A stretch of DNA of 64,000 bases from Psoroptes ovis. Its lineage: Eukaryota; Arthropoda; Arachnida; Sarcoptiformes; Psoroptidae. The DNA lies in NCBI GenBank assembly GCA_002943765.1, contig PQWQ01000003.1:2727501-2791500 (forward strand), in the 5' to 3' direction. Positions within the stretch are counted from its first letter, which is position 1. Each line of letters opens with the position of its first letter. The translations under genes were made by a program, and so were the position numbers. The notes beneath the pieces are model-generated. The model did not search any database and was not told where the DNA came from. It worked only from the letters and a program-made list of their open reading frames with translations. Positions 36,252 through 50,247 of this stretch are shown piece by piece.

Positions 36252-37025
36252 TAAGTAAGGATATGAAGATACTGCAATTCTGCGATCAAATGATACAATT
36301 TTTGGGAAACGTGTTCAAAATTTTTTTGCTCAAATCAAGATGATCGGTGCTATTTCCACAATGAGAAGCAGCTGATGCCGAAATAGAAATAAATTTGAAT
36401 TCTGAAATGTGCGCATTTTCTCAAAATTTCAAATGGAGTAAAAGGATTTTCAAATTCAGTTCAAAAGGTGTTAAAAACATTTGCGGTCACAATTGATCAA
36501 TTACTATCGAGAATATTGTTAAAATTATCATCATTTTATTCAATATATTAAAATACAAATAAAAAAAATTAAAAAGTATAGTGTATCAAATAAAAAAAAA
36601 ATCATTACAAACAAATAATAAAAATTCAATCAAAAATTTCAGTATGAAATCGTTAAAACAATTCTTTTTCATCATTTTCAAATATTATTACTCGATTAAA
36701 TAATTTTGGCCACATTAACAAGATGTTTTGATTTTTTAAATTGTTTTTTTTAACTTTACAAATTTTTATCTTTCTTGAGGAATGACTGTTGCATTCAGTC
36801 ATGAATGAATGAATGAATCATCATTCCTATGATCCATCTTTTTATGGTTCACCCATTTGCTATTTTTTATCCATAAGTAAAACGATCGTAAATAAAAAAA
36901 ATGCTTTTATTTTAATAAAATATAAAAATACATAAAACTATGATTTATGTTAGTTGCAACACAACTAAATATATATAGGAAAGAAAGGATTGTTAACAAA
37001 TTATAAACACATACACATATGAAAA
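36252..37025. other. Spacer between threonyl-tRNA synthetase and the cysteine-rich gene
   Basis: Holds the synthetase promoter and the 3' end of the upstream neighbour on the same strand. AT-rich. A GAAT repeat lies near 36804-36820. No gene is seen. Confidence 0.5.
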
Positions 37026-37725
37026 CTAATAATGCAATAATATAATGGTTACTAATGATATAAATATTATTATAAAGATCATGGGAGTTATTGAAAAAAA
37101 TTGTTTTTTTGATTGAATTAAGATTAGTTCTTTAGTGTGATTACGATCATTGATCGATTCATTGATTTCAACAGATTTATCATTCTCCTCATTATGCGGA
37201 CATTCGTAAAATCTATTCGGCCATCCGCTCGAACATTTACATTCATTTGAAACACATTTTTGATTGCCAAAACACATTGCATCTGCAGTACAATCGATTA
37301 TTGGAATGCATTGATTATCGCTGGTATTTCGACATCCTACTTGACATTCATCATTTTCATGCTGGACAAAACCACAATTGTATCTGCAATACTTTTTATC
37401 GATACATTCAAAATTTTCTCGGCAATCGCTATCATTACGGCATGAACCATATCTAGGCAGACATTTTGAATCTTTACGATAAAATTCATCGATGCAATCA
37501 CATTTTGCATCAACTTTATATTCACCGAATCCACATTTAGTATCATTTTCTTGTTGGAAATAAACAGGAGAAAAAATGAAATTTTTTTCATTTTTAATCA
37601 AGAAATTTTCATATTTAAATCAAACCTTTAGATGCATTATTGATAGGTGGATTTGAAACTATTGGAATTGTATTCATTATAATTAAAATTATTAAATAAA
37701 GGTTTTTCTTTTGAATTTTGAGCAT
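37026..37725 (-). CDS. Small cysteine-rich secreted or membrane-anchored protein (EB/EGF-like)
   Basis: Two exons on -: 37626-37725 and 37026-37549, joined in phase 1 through a 76-base intron to 207 residues. Exon 1 encodes a likely signal peptide (basic start MLKIQKK, then NLYLIILIIMNTIPIVS). The mature part has 18 cysteines over about 120 residues, in spacings such as CGFGEYKVDAKCDC, SCRNDSDCRENFEC, NCGFVQ and MCFGNQKCVSNECKC, as in EB modules and EGF-like repeats of arthropod proteins. A charged linker with Asn-rich sequence leads to a hydrophobic C-terminus (about the last 24 residues, FFSITPMIFIIIFISLV), which would be a membrane anchor or GPI signal. I do not recognise an orthologue. 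Its function is unknown; binding at the cell surface is a guess. The exon structure and even cysteine number support a real gene. Confidence 0.65.
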
Positions 37726-38339
37726 TTTTTTCCAAAAATTGATACGATTTATTCTTTACGATTGCTTCTTATTGAGTGAGAACAAAAGAAAAATTTGGTA
37801 TCACGAAATAATATTGATGCGCAATTAGAATCAAAAAAATCCAGGTTGTTGTATGAGATTAAAACAAATGAGAAACAAGAGGAAAAGGTTTGATTTAAAA
37901 TAATTATTTTTATTAAATGAAATCAAGAAATTTTTAATTAATAATAAATAACAATTATAATTATAACAATAATAGTTGATAATAATAATATTTTTTAAAA
38001 TTATGATTACAAATTGATAAAAATTTAAAATGAGGGAATGATAATCATTCGTTTCAATATAGGATTACCATGGTAATGATGATTTTAATTTCATATCAAT
38101 TTAAATTCTGATGCAATCGAACATTTAAATTATCGATTGAAGGTTGATGAGTTTTTATTTTACAATGATGATTGAAGAATGGTGAATCACATTTCAAGAT
38201 GATTTGTTCTGGTTTTTTGAATTAACAATTGAAACAAGAATGCATTAATTACAAATTTTGATTATGTATTGTGTTTGGATGATGTTTGATTCATTTTTTT
38301 TTCTTTGGCATCTTGAGCATCTTGATTTCAATCTTATTA
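37726..38339. other. Spacer between the cysteine-rich gene and the Dpr gene end
   Basis: About 0.6 kb of AT-rich sequence holding the promoter of the cysteine-rich gene and the 3' untranslated region of the Dpr gene, both on -. Nothing else is recognised. Confidence 0.5.
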
Positions 38340-41300
38340 TTATCTAAAAATGGCAGCATTGATTATTATGGACAATATCAACAGGTTACAATAGTGGCAA
38401 CAGCAATGGCGATCAATGTTTGATAATGATCCTGAATGATGTCCTTCAGAATTTGATGCACTTTTTTGTTCATTATTCAATAAAATATTATTATGCGTTG
38501 TTTGATGATGATTCCAATCATTTTGTACATCATTTGATAGTCTTTTTTCACCTAATTTTTGTCAATTGGTTATTGGTGAAAAACAAAAAAAAAGTTTGAA
38601 TCACATTAAAATTTTGTACAAAAAATACATGATACACAGCACAGAAATGAGATTAAATAATCTTAAATGATCACAAGTATTCATGGCATGCATTTTTTGG
38701 CAAATATTCATCATTATGAACATCGTTAATCACATTATTTGACACAGAATTTTTGACAATGAAGATTATCAATAAATTTTTGTATCAATTGAAATTGAAT
38801 CGTTTCATATCTCAATTGAAATATCATTATTTATGACAGAAGAAAAAATAAATTTCATTGTTATTCCAATTATTCATGTGTGAAAAAATAAAGCATAAAA
38901 ATCAAATCATAAAAAGTCAATCATTTTCTATGATTTATGGATTTGTCGTTGTTTTCAATTTATTGAAACACATGTATTTTGTCATTGTTGGACTACAAGA
39001 ATATATGAATGATATGTTTCAATTTTTCACAGAGAATTGGCAAATAAAAATTTCACATAAAAACTACAGCAGCTACAATTGATTATTATCATTTTTACAT
39101 TCAAATGAATAAGGGAAAAATCACATAAAATTCATAGAAAAAACACATCATTATCATCATCAATTTTATCACTTCATTGAATTTTGTCATTATTATTATT
39201 ATGAATTATGATTATTATATTATGATTATCGATACATTTATTCATATTTGTCGGGATAAAAATAGCAAATAACAAATTTTAAAATTAAATTCAATCATAA
39301 ATATATGATTTTCAAATATGATGATGATTCAAAATTATAAATTATTACAAATAACATAGATTTCTGTAAATTTTAAAATTACACTGATGATGATGACTAT
39401 TGTCAGGGTTGATTATGATTATCATTATAATTTTGGATATCATAGAATTTTTCTTTTGGATGGAATAAGAAAATCATGGATTATATATCATCAAAGCCCT
39501 AAGTATCGAAATGATTCGAAGAGAATCCAAATCGAGAAGTGCTCAACTTGTATTTGATGATGATAATGACAAAGACATTGAAAATTTTGGCATTTTTTAA
39601 ATGATTTTTGGCAAAAAAATTTAGTCCTCACATGACTGCCTTGAAATCGTTTTTTTTTTTGTAGGGTAAAACAAGATTGTATCTTAGATTTTTAGATTTT
39701 TTGTTTGATTTAAAACCTTAATTAATCTAAGATAATATTGATCTATACTAAATCACTAAGCTTATCGTTATTGCATTTGATTGCAAATATATTTGCTTGT
39801 ATTGCATTGTTTTATTGACTTATTGTTATGATTACAAATCAAAAATCTAAATTTAAGATAAGAAAAGTAATTTCAAAATAATTCTGATGTATTGATTTCA
39901 AGGACTTGATTGCGACTTAATGGAAAATTTTCAATTATTTTCTACAGAAAAATATTATAATTTGGTCCAAAAATGAAAACTCTACGTACAATCGTAGAGC
40001 CTATCGATACTTAGAATATTTGCAAAAATGTATCATGAATGACATTCAATCGGCAGATATTGGTTGAAAATGAAAACCATACAGTTTCAAACAATGATTT
40101 ACCTTGTAAAACATGTACGTATGTTGATGCTGGTTCAGCATTACTTGGTGAACATGTATAATTACCACTTGATTCTAATTTTGCTTTATTTATAATTAAA
40201 CGTGATACAATAGCATCATTTTGATCATTCATTTTTTGTATCATAATTATTCGGCCATCATTTGTATCAGTATAATCATAATTAATCATACGTTCATTAT
40301 GATACCAAAATACGAATGCAGGCGGTTCAGGTGATCGTATTATCAAACATGTAAGATTAATTGTTTCATCAAGTCTAACGAATATATTTGGATTGCCCAA
40401 TATTTCGGCAAATGGTACTATTCGAAAAATTTTGGAAAAATTAAAAAATTAAAATTTTTTTGATCAACTAATTAATTCAACTGAAAGTTCACAAATATTT
40501 GAATAATAATCAATAATTCTTGAAATGATCAACAAACAAATCAATTGCCACGATCAAACGATACTTACCAACAACATGAAGGTAAAAATATCTATGAATC
40601 GGAATAAAATAAAGAAATGAGAAAATTGAAAATATTATTTGTAATTTTGACAATAGAAAACTCATATTAAAATGGCAAAAAATGAGATTATTTTTGGCAT
40701 TCTTTACGAAATAATAATCAAATGGAAGAATTGAAGAATTTTATTGTTCAAATATGACAAGCAAACTAACATAGAAACAAAGACAAGAAATTCATAGAAA
40801 TTATTTGACAGATGCAAATAACAATTGAATAACATGTGGAGAAATTTTGGGAAACACTGTTGGGACACTGAAGCAATTCAGTTTACAATTGAAGTTGTTT
40901 GAATTGAGCCGATATTTGAAATGATTATTATTCTAGAATTGTTTTTCTCATTGGTACATCTCCTCTGATTCTATCACAAATAATTCTTTGAATTTTTTTC
41001 AAAAGTCAAATTTTTCGGGGAATTTTTCTACTTTGAAAATTTTTTAAAATATTTTCTGATCTTTTTTCATGACAATGACAATCGAACAGCAAAACTGCAG
41101 CTAAGCAATGAAATTCAATTTTACTTCAATTGAATTGATCAAAACTAAATAAATGATAACTAAAAATTTTAGATTGATTTATCCGCTCATTTATTCTCAT
41201 TTATGATAATCATCAATCAATCAATAGAAAAAAGGGATACTTACTGACTTTTCGGTGGATCCGTATTGATTTGACATTCATATAAACCTGAATTTATTAG

Positions 41301-44300
41301 AATTTGTATAAAAAAAAAGAAAATACAAAATTAATCGTTATCTTATGTATAATGTGATTTGAATGATATATTTTCAGCTCAAAATTCTTTTCGAAAAAAA
41401 TTTCCCATACAAACTACATCCAGAACTTCCGCAACAACAACAACCCCAAATCACGTGCACGTAAAGGAATTTAAACAGCTACACATGATCAAAACATGTT
41501 GAAAAATATTTTACATGCAGAATAATTGCAAATAAGCACAGAAAAATGAATAAAAAAATTCCAAGTCAAAATTGACAAAACCCGAAACATTTCTGTTTCA
41601 TTGATTTTGATTGAAATTTCATTGAAAATACTCGAAAAACTCAAGCTTTTTCATAGCTTCAGCATCAGCTGTTTTGAATATTTGCAATTTCTGTAATTGG
41701 AATCTTGTTATTTTAGTTTGATTTAGCTTGTCTTGGCTTGGGTTTGGTTCAATCAGTTTTTTTCAGAATTTATTTTCAATTTTTTTCCTGAATTTTTTCA
41801 TATGAAAATGCTTTTCAACTTTTGGGTGGATAATATTTCGTAAAATAATAATAATTGAATGGCTTATGGCTTGAAATTGGCAAACGAAATTCAATATATA
41901 CATTCGTAGACAATATATGGAACACATATATTGAATCATTGTGATATCATTTCGAGCAGAAACAATGAATGAATGAAAAGAAAGGAGAATGTTCAATAAA
42001 TGTTGAACATTGAATTATATAATGAATTTGATCATCATCATCATCATCATCATCATCAACATTTTTATATTCAAAATTGAAATTGTTCTCTTTATTTATA
42101 TGTCTACATTAATTAATAGAATAACAATTTAATATTGAATTTTTGGGAATAAACTATTATTTTGGGTATTTCGGTGAAACGAAAATTGAAAATGAAATTT
42201 GGAAATATACAAGAAAAATGCCAAAAAAATATAAGGAATACAAACGAATATCAAGAATTTAATGTCTTCGAATAAGTATTTGTCAATATATGACTTGAAA
42301 TGAACAGAGACAGAAATGAAGAGAAATATTATTATCATTCAATATTATTCAATTTAAATTATATTTGTTTCGTATAATATCATAAATTCTGGTATTAATC
42401 GAATTCAATTATTCTATTATTATTCTATTTTTTTCATTCTTCGTAAAGAATAATTGAAAATTCCATTTCTCATTCATTTATCTGGCTGTTATTAATGTCA
42501 TTATTATCATTTTTTCAAGGATTCAAAGGGTTGAATCGAGCAAAATTGATCGTGTTGTCTTTGAATTCTTAGAACTCAAGTTGTTCCAAGAAATTTTTAA
42601 ATTTCAAATTTTATTTGGACAAAATTTTGTAATCTTGGAGGTTTATTACGATTTCCAATGCGATTCTTTCCATAATTCATTCGGTTCTGATCAATGATTT
42701 TTCAATGATTTTTCAATGAATTTATTATTATTATCATCATTTTCTCGGCTCTCATCTCATTTTATCGTCTGAGGTTTTCACTGGAGAAATCGAAAAAAAA
42801 ATTATTATTTCAGTGGCCGTACGTTTGTATAGACAAGAACAGATAAAAATAGATGAAAATAAATAAATAAATATTGATGAACAGCCACGAAAAAATAGAT
42901 AAATAACACAGCATACACCAAAGCGAAATCGTTATCGATGAACTTAAACATAAATAAACAATAAACGTGAAAAACCCAATGGATTTGTGTCTGTATTATG
43001 AGTGTTTGTCTGAATGTGTTGTGGCCAACGGGTTTCAATGGTTTCGTTTCGATTTTTTTTATTTTTTTATTCGATCATCATTCGTTCATTTCATCTAATT
43101 TTATTTATTTATTTATTTCTTATTCTCATTTATTTTCATTTATTTTTTTCAAGTTTCATTTTGGTTGATGATATTTCTCTGTTATTTATTTATTTGTGGT
43201 GGTATTTGAACGATGAAAAAGATACGATTCGAATAGAAAAAAAAACATTAAATTTTCAACCATTCGGGAATAATAATAATGAATATTTTTGTAATAAAAA
43301 CCAAAAAACAACGGCAAATACCGCATAAAATCGAAGAAGAATTATTGGTTTTTTATTTCAAATTCATCGATTATTCAATGCAATTCGATGCAGATACACA
43401 TTGAAACATCATCGATGACCATTCGGTCGAACAATATTATGATGACCGTATGATCTCATCTCATCAAAGTGAATAATGATCATAATAATAAAACTTTAAA
43501 ACATTGAATAATGAAAAATCGAGAAAAAAAATTCAGTAATTCTAGAAATATATCAAATAACAATGAAAAATAATTCTGGGAACAATTTCTCATTGCTATT
43601 TTTGATGTATTTCTAACCGGGTGTTTTTCAATTTGTCTGAAATGATTTTCCTCCTTGCTTTGAGCAAAAATTTCTTCATTTCGTAGCTGAGACTTATAAT
43701 TGAGATAATTGAAATTCTGGTTCAATTGTTCGATTCAATAACAGCGGAGAAAAAATGACAAGAATTGAAAACAAAGAAATGAAACACAATTTTATTCCAT
43801 CAATTTCTATTGCTTTTTACATAATTAAAATTGAATATTAATCGAATAGATTCAAAATTAATAATAAACAATAATCATGAACCAAGATTTATATAATGAA
43901 ATTATAAATAATAAACATTTATAAATTATAAAAAAATAATTATTATATTATAAACATTTTTTTCAAATAAAAAAATGAAACATTTTCCTCGAAAAATAGG
44001 AAACAAATAATAACTTTGATATTATTATTAATAATAATGAAGAATCAGAAAAAATCAGTGGAAAAATTCTGTAAATTCCAGTAAATAACAAGCAAACTAC
44101 AAGAATTTCGATAAAGAAACAACAACAACAAAAATCAAACGAAATCAAATGAAGAAAATTTATTTCATCACAGATGTTTTTTAAATAATTAATTTAAATG
44201 AATTAATTCTTGCTTATTTCATGTTTCTTGCTCCTATTTTTTTTGTCATGTTTCGGTATATGTTTTAATTTTGTTTGATGATAAAATAATGATTTTCCTT

Positions 44301-47300
44301 GATGTTATTATTAGTGCTCGTAGTTCTATGAACTTTAATGGAAGCGGAACAAGTCGAGATTATATTGATATTTCATATTCTGATACGATATAAACGATCA
44401 TTTTAATTATTTAATCATAATTATCAAAATAATGATAATTTGATGGATTAACATGATTTTTTCTTTCAGAGAATTATTTTGTTCTGCAATTTCCGGAATT
44501 ATGACATGTTGTATGATGTCTTGAGATTTTCTTAGCTAAAAATATCAGATTCTTTTATAAATTCGTTTCAATTGGTCATCAAAAAGGAATATTGATACGA
44601 TTTTCAAGGCTTAAAATGCATTGAAAAAGAATTGAAAATTGGTCAAAATTTATTGTTTTTCACAGATCATAGATTGATAAGACTAATCAAAATGAAGGGG
44701 AAATTGAAAAAAATAACAGAACAAATTGATATCATAAACTTGAGAAATTCAAACATCTGAATAAAATTTGACAAGTAAGTCGATTTTTGAAATTGTTTTT
44801 GGAATTTTTTTCATTTCTACCCCAAATATTTTCGACGATTATTATTATCATTATTATTCCAATCCATTTATTTTATCGTTTGTTATGTTGTTGTTAGTAC
44901 TTTTGGTCATTTTGTTCATGATTTTGTTCGTAATTTTGATCAACGAAAGTTGGACGGAAAAAACAAAGGAAAAAATGCGACTTTTCTAAGAAAATTTCCA
45001 TTATTTTGCGCTAAAACATCCACAATACTAATCGACATTACAGAATAAGAATGCCATAAGAAAGAATTAGGATTTCGCCTAGCTTTTAAGGAAGGTGAAA
45101 ACTAACACAATAAGTTTTGAGTTTAGATCTCATTAAATGCATTTGGTTTTTTGTTGTATTTCAATCTATTTTTCCGACCATTTTCTGTGATATTTTTTGT
45201 TCTGTTTTTATCGAATTAAAATCTTTTCTGTTTTCCTTATTTTATACAAAAGAAAAATTAAAGAAAATTGAAGGGAATTTCATTGAAATGAATGCGAATC
45301 ACTCTTGATACAATAATAATTGTAATAATCATAATAATAGCTAAAGCAGCAGCGAGCTAGAACAAAACAAAATGCAAAAACAAATGACAAGTTTTCAAAT
45401 TCCAAAGTCTTTTAAAGTTTTTTTCTTCAGCTCAAAAGCAACAAAGAGAGAGAACATTAACTTAATCAGAAGAGAAATCAACGAATAATGGCAGTGAAAA
45501 CAACTTATGAGGGGAGGATTGATGAATATGCTTGTTGGTCCGTTGTTCGTTTGTTCATTGACATTTTGCACTGAAGAATGAGGGAAAAGCAAAAGGAAAA
45601 TGTTGGAAATTTGAAAAAATAGCATTTTACCGCTGAAAAATTGAATGAAATAATTTCGAAAATAATACGAAAAGAGCCATATTATTCTACGAGAATGTTT
45701 TTATCGAAGAAAAGCGTTAAAAAGCAATTCATTTCCCGGAAACAAATGAACAACATGCAAATTATTCGTTTCATTCTACTAGTTTTTGCTTATTTAATAT
45801 AATTTTTTAATCTTGAATTATTTCATTGTTTGAATTTTATCTCAAAATATTTTTCCGTTCATTTCAGAGGTCTTTTCCATTTTTAAATCTCGGGTAGTTT
45901 TATCTCAAAGATGTTGAAATTGTAACTTGTATACTTTTACAAAAACACACGAACATTTAATGGAAGAAACAAAGAGTAAATCAAGATTTGCAGAAGATTG
46001 AAAATTCATGATTTCAAATATTTGAATTTTCATAAATTTTCACTCGAAATTGAATTTCGAATCATTTGAAATATAAATCAAAGAAACAAATGAAAACAAA
46101 CAAATGAAATTCAAACAAAAATTTCTTCGATATTTGATTTGCAGTCAGCTAAATAAATTGAATAAATTTTTCCAGATTTGAATTCGTGAAAATATCAATA
46201 AAAATAGTCTAAAAATATTCAAATAAATGCATATTATTTATGCACACAGACATGAAATGACATCAGACATACATAGAATTTTATTCGAGGAAATGAAAGA
46301 AAAAATTTCAAAATTTTTTGAAAAATTTTGATCAAATTTGATTGAATTAGAAATGTCTGGATTGCTGATTTTAATGATTCCGTCAATACGATCATCATCA
46401 GCCAATGGTTAAACCAATAATCTAACGACCTAAACATGATTTCGCCATCATCAATGATCCCGATCAGCCATTGGTTTCACCATCATCATCATCATCAAAA
46501 AGTAAAAAGTATTGATTATTATCATTATTTTCGCTACTTTTTTCTATTCTTCCTCAATTTCAATAAATAAATTCATTATTTCTTCGGAGGAAAAATTGAT
46601 GAAGAAATAAATTTTCATTTCAATTTATTCTGTGTATATCAGAGATATTATACAAGAATTATTATTATTATTATTACAAGAATTTTTCCCTTGATAAAAC
46701 TTTGATGAATTTTTATTTTATTATTAAATTTCGTTCATTCATTCATTATTATTATTTCCTATTTTGGCCGTTTTATATTTTCATTTACTTTTTTAACTCA
46801 TTCTTTCCATTTCGCTCATTCTCTCGACTAATTCAATTCGTATGAATTTCTTCAGCAGAATTTTTTCCTTATTTTTCAGTTTTGGATAATTTCCATTAAC
46901 TCATTCATTTCTCTGAAAAATACCGAGTAAATCGATTCGAAATTCGCGTATTCAATCGGTGAATATATATGATTGTTTATGTGTTTTGGATAGGAATAAA
47001 TGTAGGAATAAACAGAAAAAAGCGGCTCAAAAACAAAAAAGACATTCAAAAAACAATAAGTAGAAAACTCGACATCGATTATCATAATCATCATCATCAT
47101 TGGCCAAATTGAATGAATGAATGGAATGAAATAAAATGGAATATTCTCTTGTCACTAATAATTTTTAATGATTTGAAATGAATTGAATGAATGAAAGTCA
47201 AATGAAATTTGCATTATTTTTTTCTGTTTTTCTTTTAACCATAAAATACCTTTGGAAAATAGTGAAATTGGTACAGTCTTCAATTGGAAATTTCCAATTT

Positions 47301-50247
47301 CACCAATTGTTCGTTTATTTCGCTTGTCAAATCCTTTTCTGAACAAAATCAGACCAAACACCAATTCGACCAAGTCAATGATTATGAAAATCAATGAGAA
47401 TCAACGTTGATCAGAATCAGTTTGGATTTTCAAGGATATTTCTCAGAGAAATTCGAGAAAAATAACCGAAAAACTTTTTTTCAATCAAAAATTTCATTGA
47501 TTCTTTAAGACCTAAAGTTATGAACCATTTTTGAAAATATTTGAAAATCGTGATCATAATCATTATGATTATTATTATTATTGTCATCGTTGACAAAACA
47601 TTGAAAATGATGCAAAAAGACTTTGAATGTTTAGCTGTTGTTCATCATTATTTTTATTTGTCAATTTACATTTGTCATTTGATTTGAATTGAGATATGAG
47701 ATTTGAGACGATGTTTGTTTGTTTTGAGAGAAAATATGCATTTGTATTCGGCATTGAAAAAAAAAAATTTTGATGGTAAAATTAAATTTGAAATTTGGAA
47801 ATTCGAAAATTCAAATTGAGGAATTGGATTGAAGAATACACGTACATAAACAATGATAATAACAATAACAATAACGATAATAATAATAAAAGCATTACAA
47901 TCCATTTTATTATTTGATTTCATTTCATACTTTTTTTATTTAAGACATTTATTTTTTCGGATGAATTTTGACAGAAATTTGTATTGATTTTTTTTTAAAT
48001 AAAATTGTATAAAGAAATAAATTCAATTTTACTAAAATTCTTATTGAAAATGAATTTGATGTTTGCCATCAAAATTGATGGTGAAATACCTTTTTTCTTT
48101 AGAATTTTGTTCTATTTTGTTTGTTAGAAATTATTGTTTGAGTTTATTATATTGCTTTTGTTGCCTCATATGTTTGTGATGCCAACAACAAACACAAATA
48201 CACTAATCATTATTATTACTATTATCATTATTATTATTATTATTATTTATTCAATTATAATTACAATGCCAAGCATAAATAAGAGAAATGGAGCAAAGAA
48301 TTGAGTTTAGGAATGAAATGAATTAATGTATGAATGAATGAACGATCGAATGAATGCATAGATGAATGGAAGAATAAAATAAAAATTCCTATGAGAATGA
48401 AATTGAATTTTTTCAGATTCATTCATTCATTCATTTTTGAATTGGAAAATATGTCTATTCATTTCCTTATGATTTATATTATTATCGATTCAATTCAATA
48501 TTATTTGATTTTACTCATTTTTTTTTTGATATCGAAATCATGTAATCGATTCAATCAAATCTTTATATTGATTTGATATTTATTTAATTTAAAATGATGA
48601 TAATAATTCATGAATTTACTTTCATCATATTCAATGAGTAATAATAATTCAATTAAAAAAACACTTTACCTTCATCTTTGATTGTTACATGTTTAATCTG
48701 TAGTATCCAATCATTTGATTGATGATTATGATGATGATGATGGTGTTGATATTGTTGGTGTTGGTTTTGTTGGTTATTGTTGTTAAATTGATCATTTTCA
48801 TTATTATTATTAATGATACGATGATTATGATAACTATTATCAATTTGGCCACTACTGCCACTATTGTTACCATCATCATAGCGAACAATAAAACGATCAT
48901 CTTGTATATAAGTTAATGTACCGATTGTTAATAGATGAAAATCACGTAAACGTATCCAGGAAACCTGAATGAATTTTTGTCATTTTTCAAACACACACAA
49001 AATAAATGTAGAAATTGTGGACAGATGATCGAAGAAAACGATTGACATTTAAAGATGAATTTCAATTTAATGGAAATTGATTTTCGAGAATAATGATAAT
49101 AATAATAAAAGAAACATTTTAACGAAATTATTAATATAATAATAATTTGATTCAATTTATTTTATTGCTATTATTATTATTATTATTACTATTTTTTCTT
49201 ATAAAATTCACCCACTTACCATTTTATCACCTAATGAATCAATATTGCAAGGCATGTAAGCATGATGACCAACTTGTGCTGTAATGTTACGATATTTAAA
49301 ATCAGGATCATCAAATCCGATCGAATTCATTCGACGTATTGTCATTGATTTAGGTGATATTAGATTCGATAATTTTTTATTATTATTATCATCAATTTTT
49401 ATATTATGATTGATAGATTCATTTAAATCATTTATATTATCATTATTATTATTATTTATTGAATTATGATGATCATCAATAAAATTATTATTATTATTAT
49501 CATTATTATTTTCATAAGGTGGTTTAATTGACAAAAAGTTTTTATCGTCGTTATTTTTGCCGTTCAATGATCGACGCCGATGATGATTAATTATCGTATT
49601 TTCTTCATCATCATTATTAATTATTGATGTTTTCATTGATTTTATTGCCATAATCATCATGGTTGTCGTTGCAGGCGATGATGATGATGGTGGTGTTGGT
49701 AAAAATTTTTCCAATTTTTTCGAATATGATTTGAAATATTTTGACATCAAAGGCAATTTATTATTTTTATTTTTCATATTTTGATATTTAATATCATTAT
49801 TTTTATCGATCGTCAATAATGAACGTTTGAAACGTTGATCATTGATTAATATCCTATCATTATCGTCATTATTATTATCAATTATTTCATCACTAAAATC
49901 ATTAAATTTATTATTATTATTATTATTATTATTATCGTTACTATCATGATTTTTAATGAAAAAATCATTTTTCTCGATATTTGATTGAATTTTTCGTCGT
50001 AATTGTTTCAATTGCTTAGTGAATTGTACAAATTTATCATAATTTAATTGAAATTTTTGTTGATGATGGTCAAACGATATTGGTGTGGCTACTGCTGCTG
50101 CTGTTGTTGTTGGCGATGTTGGCATTATATCACTTTGAAAATTTGTTAAATTTTCATATAAACAATCATTCATTCGTTTATTATCACTGATACTGGTCAG
50201 TTGTTGCTGTTTTCTTCGATTATGATGGTGGTGATTATGATTGAAAT
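38340..50247 (-). CDS. Dpr-family two-immunoglobulin-domain cell-surface protein, 5' exon not found
   Basis: Six exons on -: 49220-50247, 48670-48964, 41245-41287, 40569-40591, 40103-40417 and 38340-38551, in phase to a stop at 38340-38342 (638 codons, stop included). The first exon starts mid-codon after an AG acceptor, so a signal-peptide exon lies further upstream. Ig1: NITAQVGHHAYMPCNIDSLG, VSWIRLRDFHLLTIGTLTYI, DWILQIKHVTIKDEGLYECQ. Ig2: EILGNPNIFVRLDETINLTC, FWYHNERMINYDY, SRLIINKAKLESSGNYTC, SPSNAEPASTYVHVL. These match Dpr proteins, which bind DIP partners to specify synapses. The last exon ends in a hydrophobic tail (CNLLILSIIINAAIF), probably a GPI signal. Before Ig1 lie some 310 N-rich residues with basic sites such as RFKR. 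Ig1 itself has an insert of about 50 N/H/Q-rich residues. Which Dpr this is cannot be told. Confidence 0.9.
40569..40591 (-). other. 23-base microexon of the Dpr gene
   Basis: Encodes QYFYLHVV across its junctions, the strand that ends Ig1 and enters the linker. It has a CATAG acceptor and GTAAGTAT donor. It takes phase 2 to phase 1, so skipping it breaks the frame. The preceding exon (41245-41287) has only 43 bases. Confidence 0.8.
41288..48669 (-). other. Long intron of the Dpr gene (7.4 kb)
   Basis: The intron splits the Ig1 coding sequence at the codon before LYECQ. It is AT-rich with GAT and ATT repeats, including a long ATC run at 42031-42058. Open frames inside (for example 42805-43038 and 44768-44989) are low-complexity Phe/Ile/Tyr-rich and resemble no family. 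I found no gene in it. Confidence 0.65.
42031..42058. repeat. ATC trinucleotide run
   Basis: About nine uninterrupted ATC units in the long Dpr intron. The commonest microsatellite type in this window. Confidence 0.9.

Noticed and set aside
42805..44989. Phe/Tyr/Ile-rich open frames in the long Dpr intron
   Set aside because: They look like membrane segments only because the DNA is T-rich. No splice-phase fit to Dpr and no homology.
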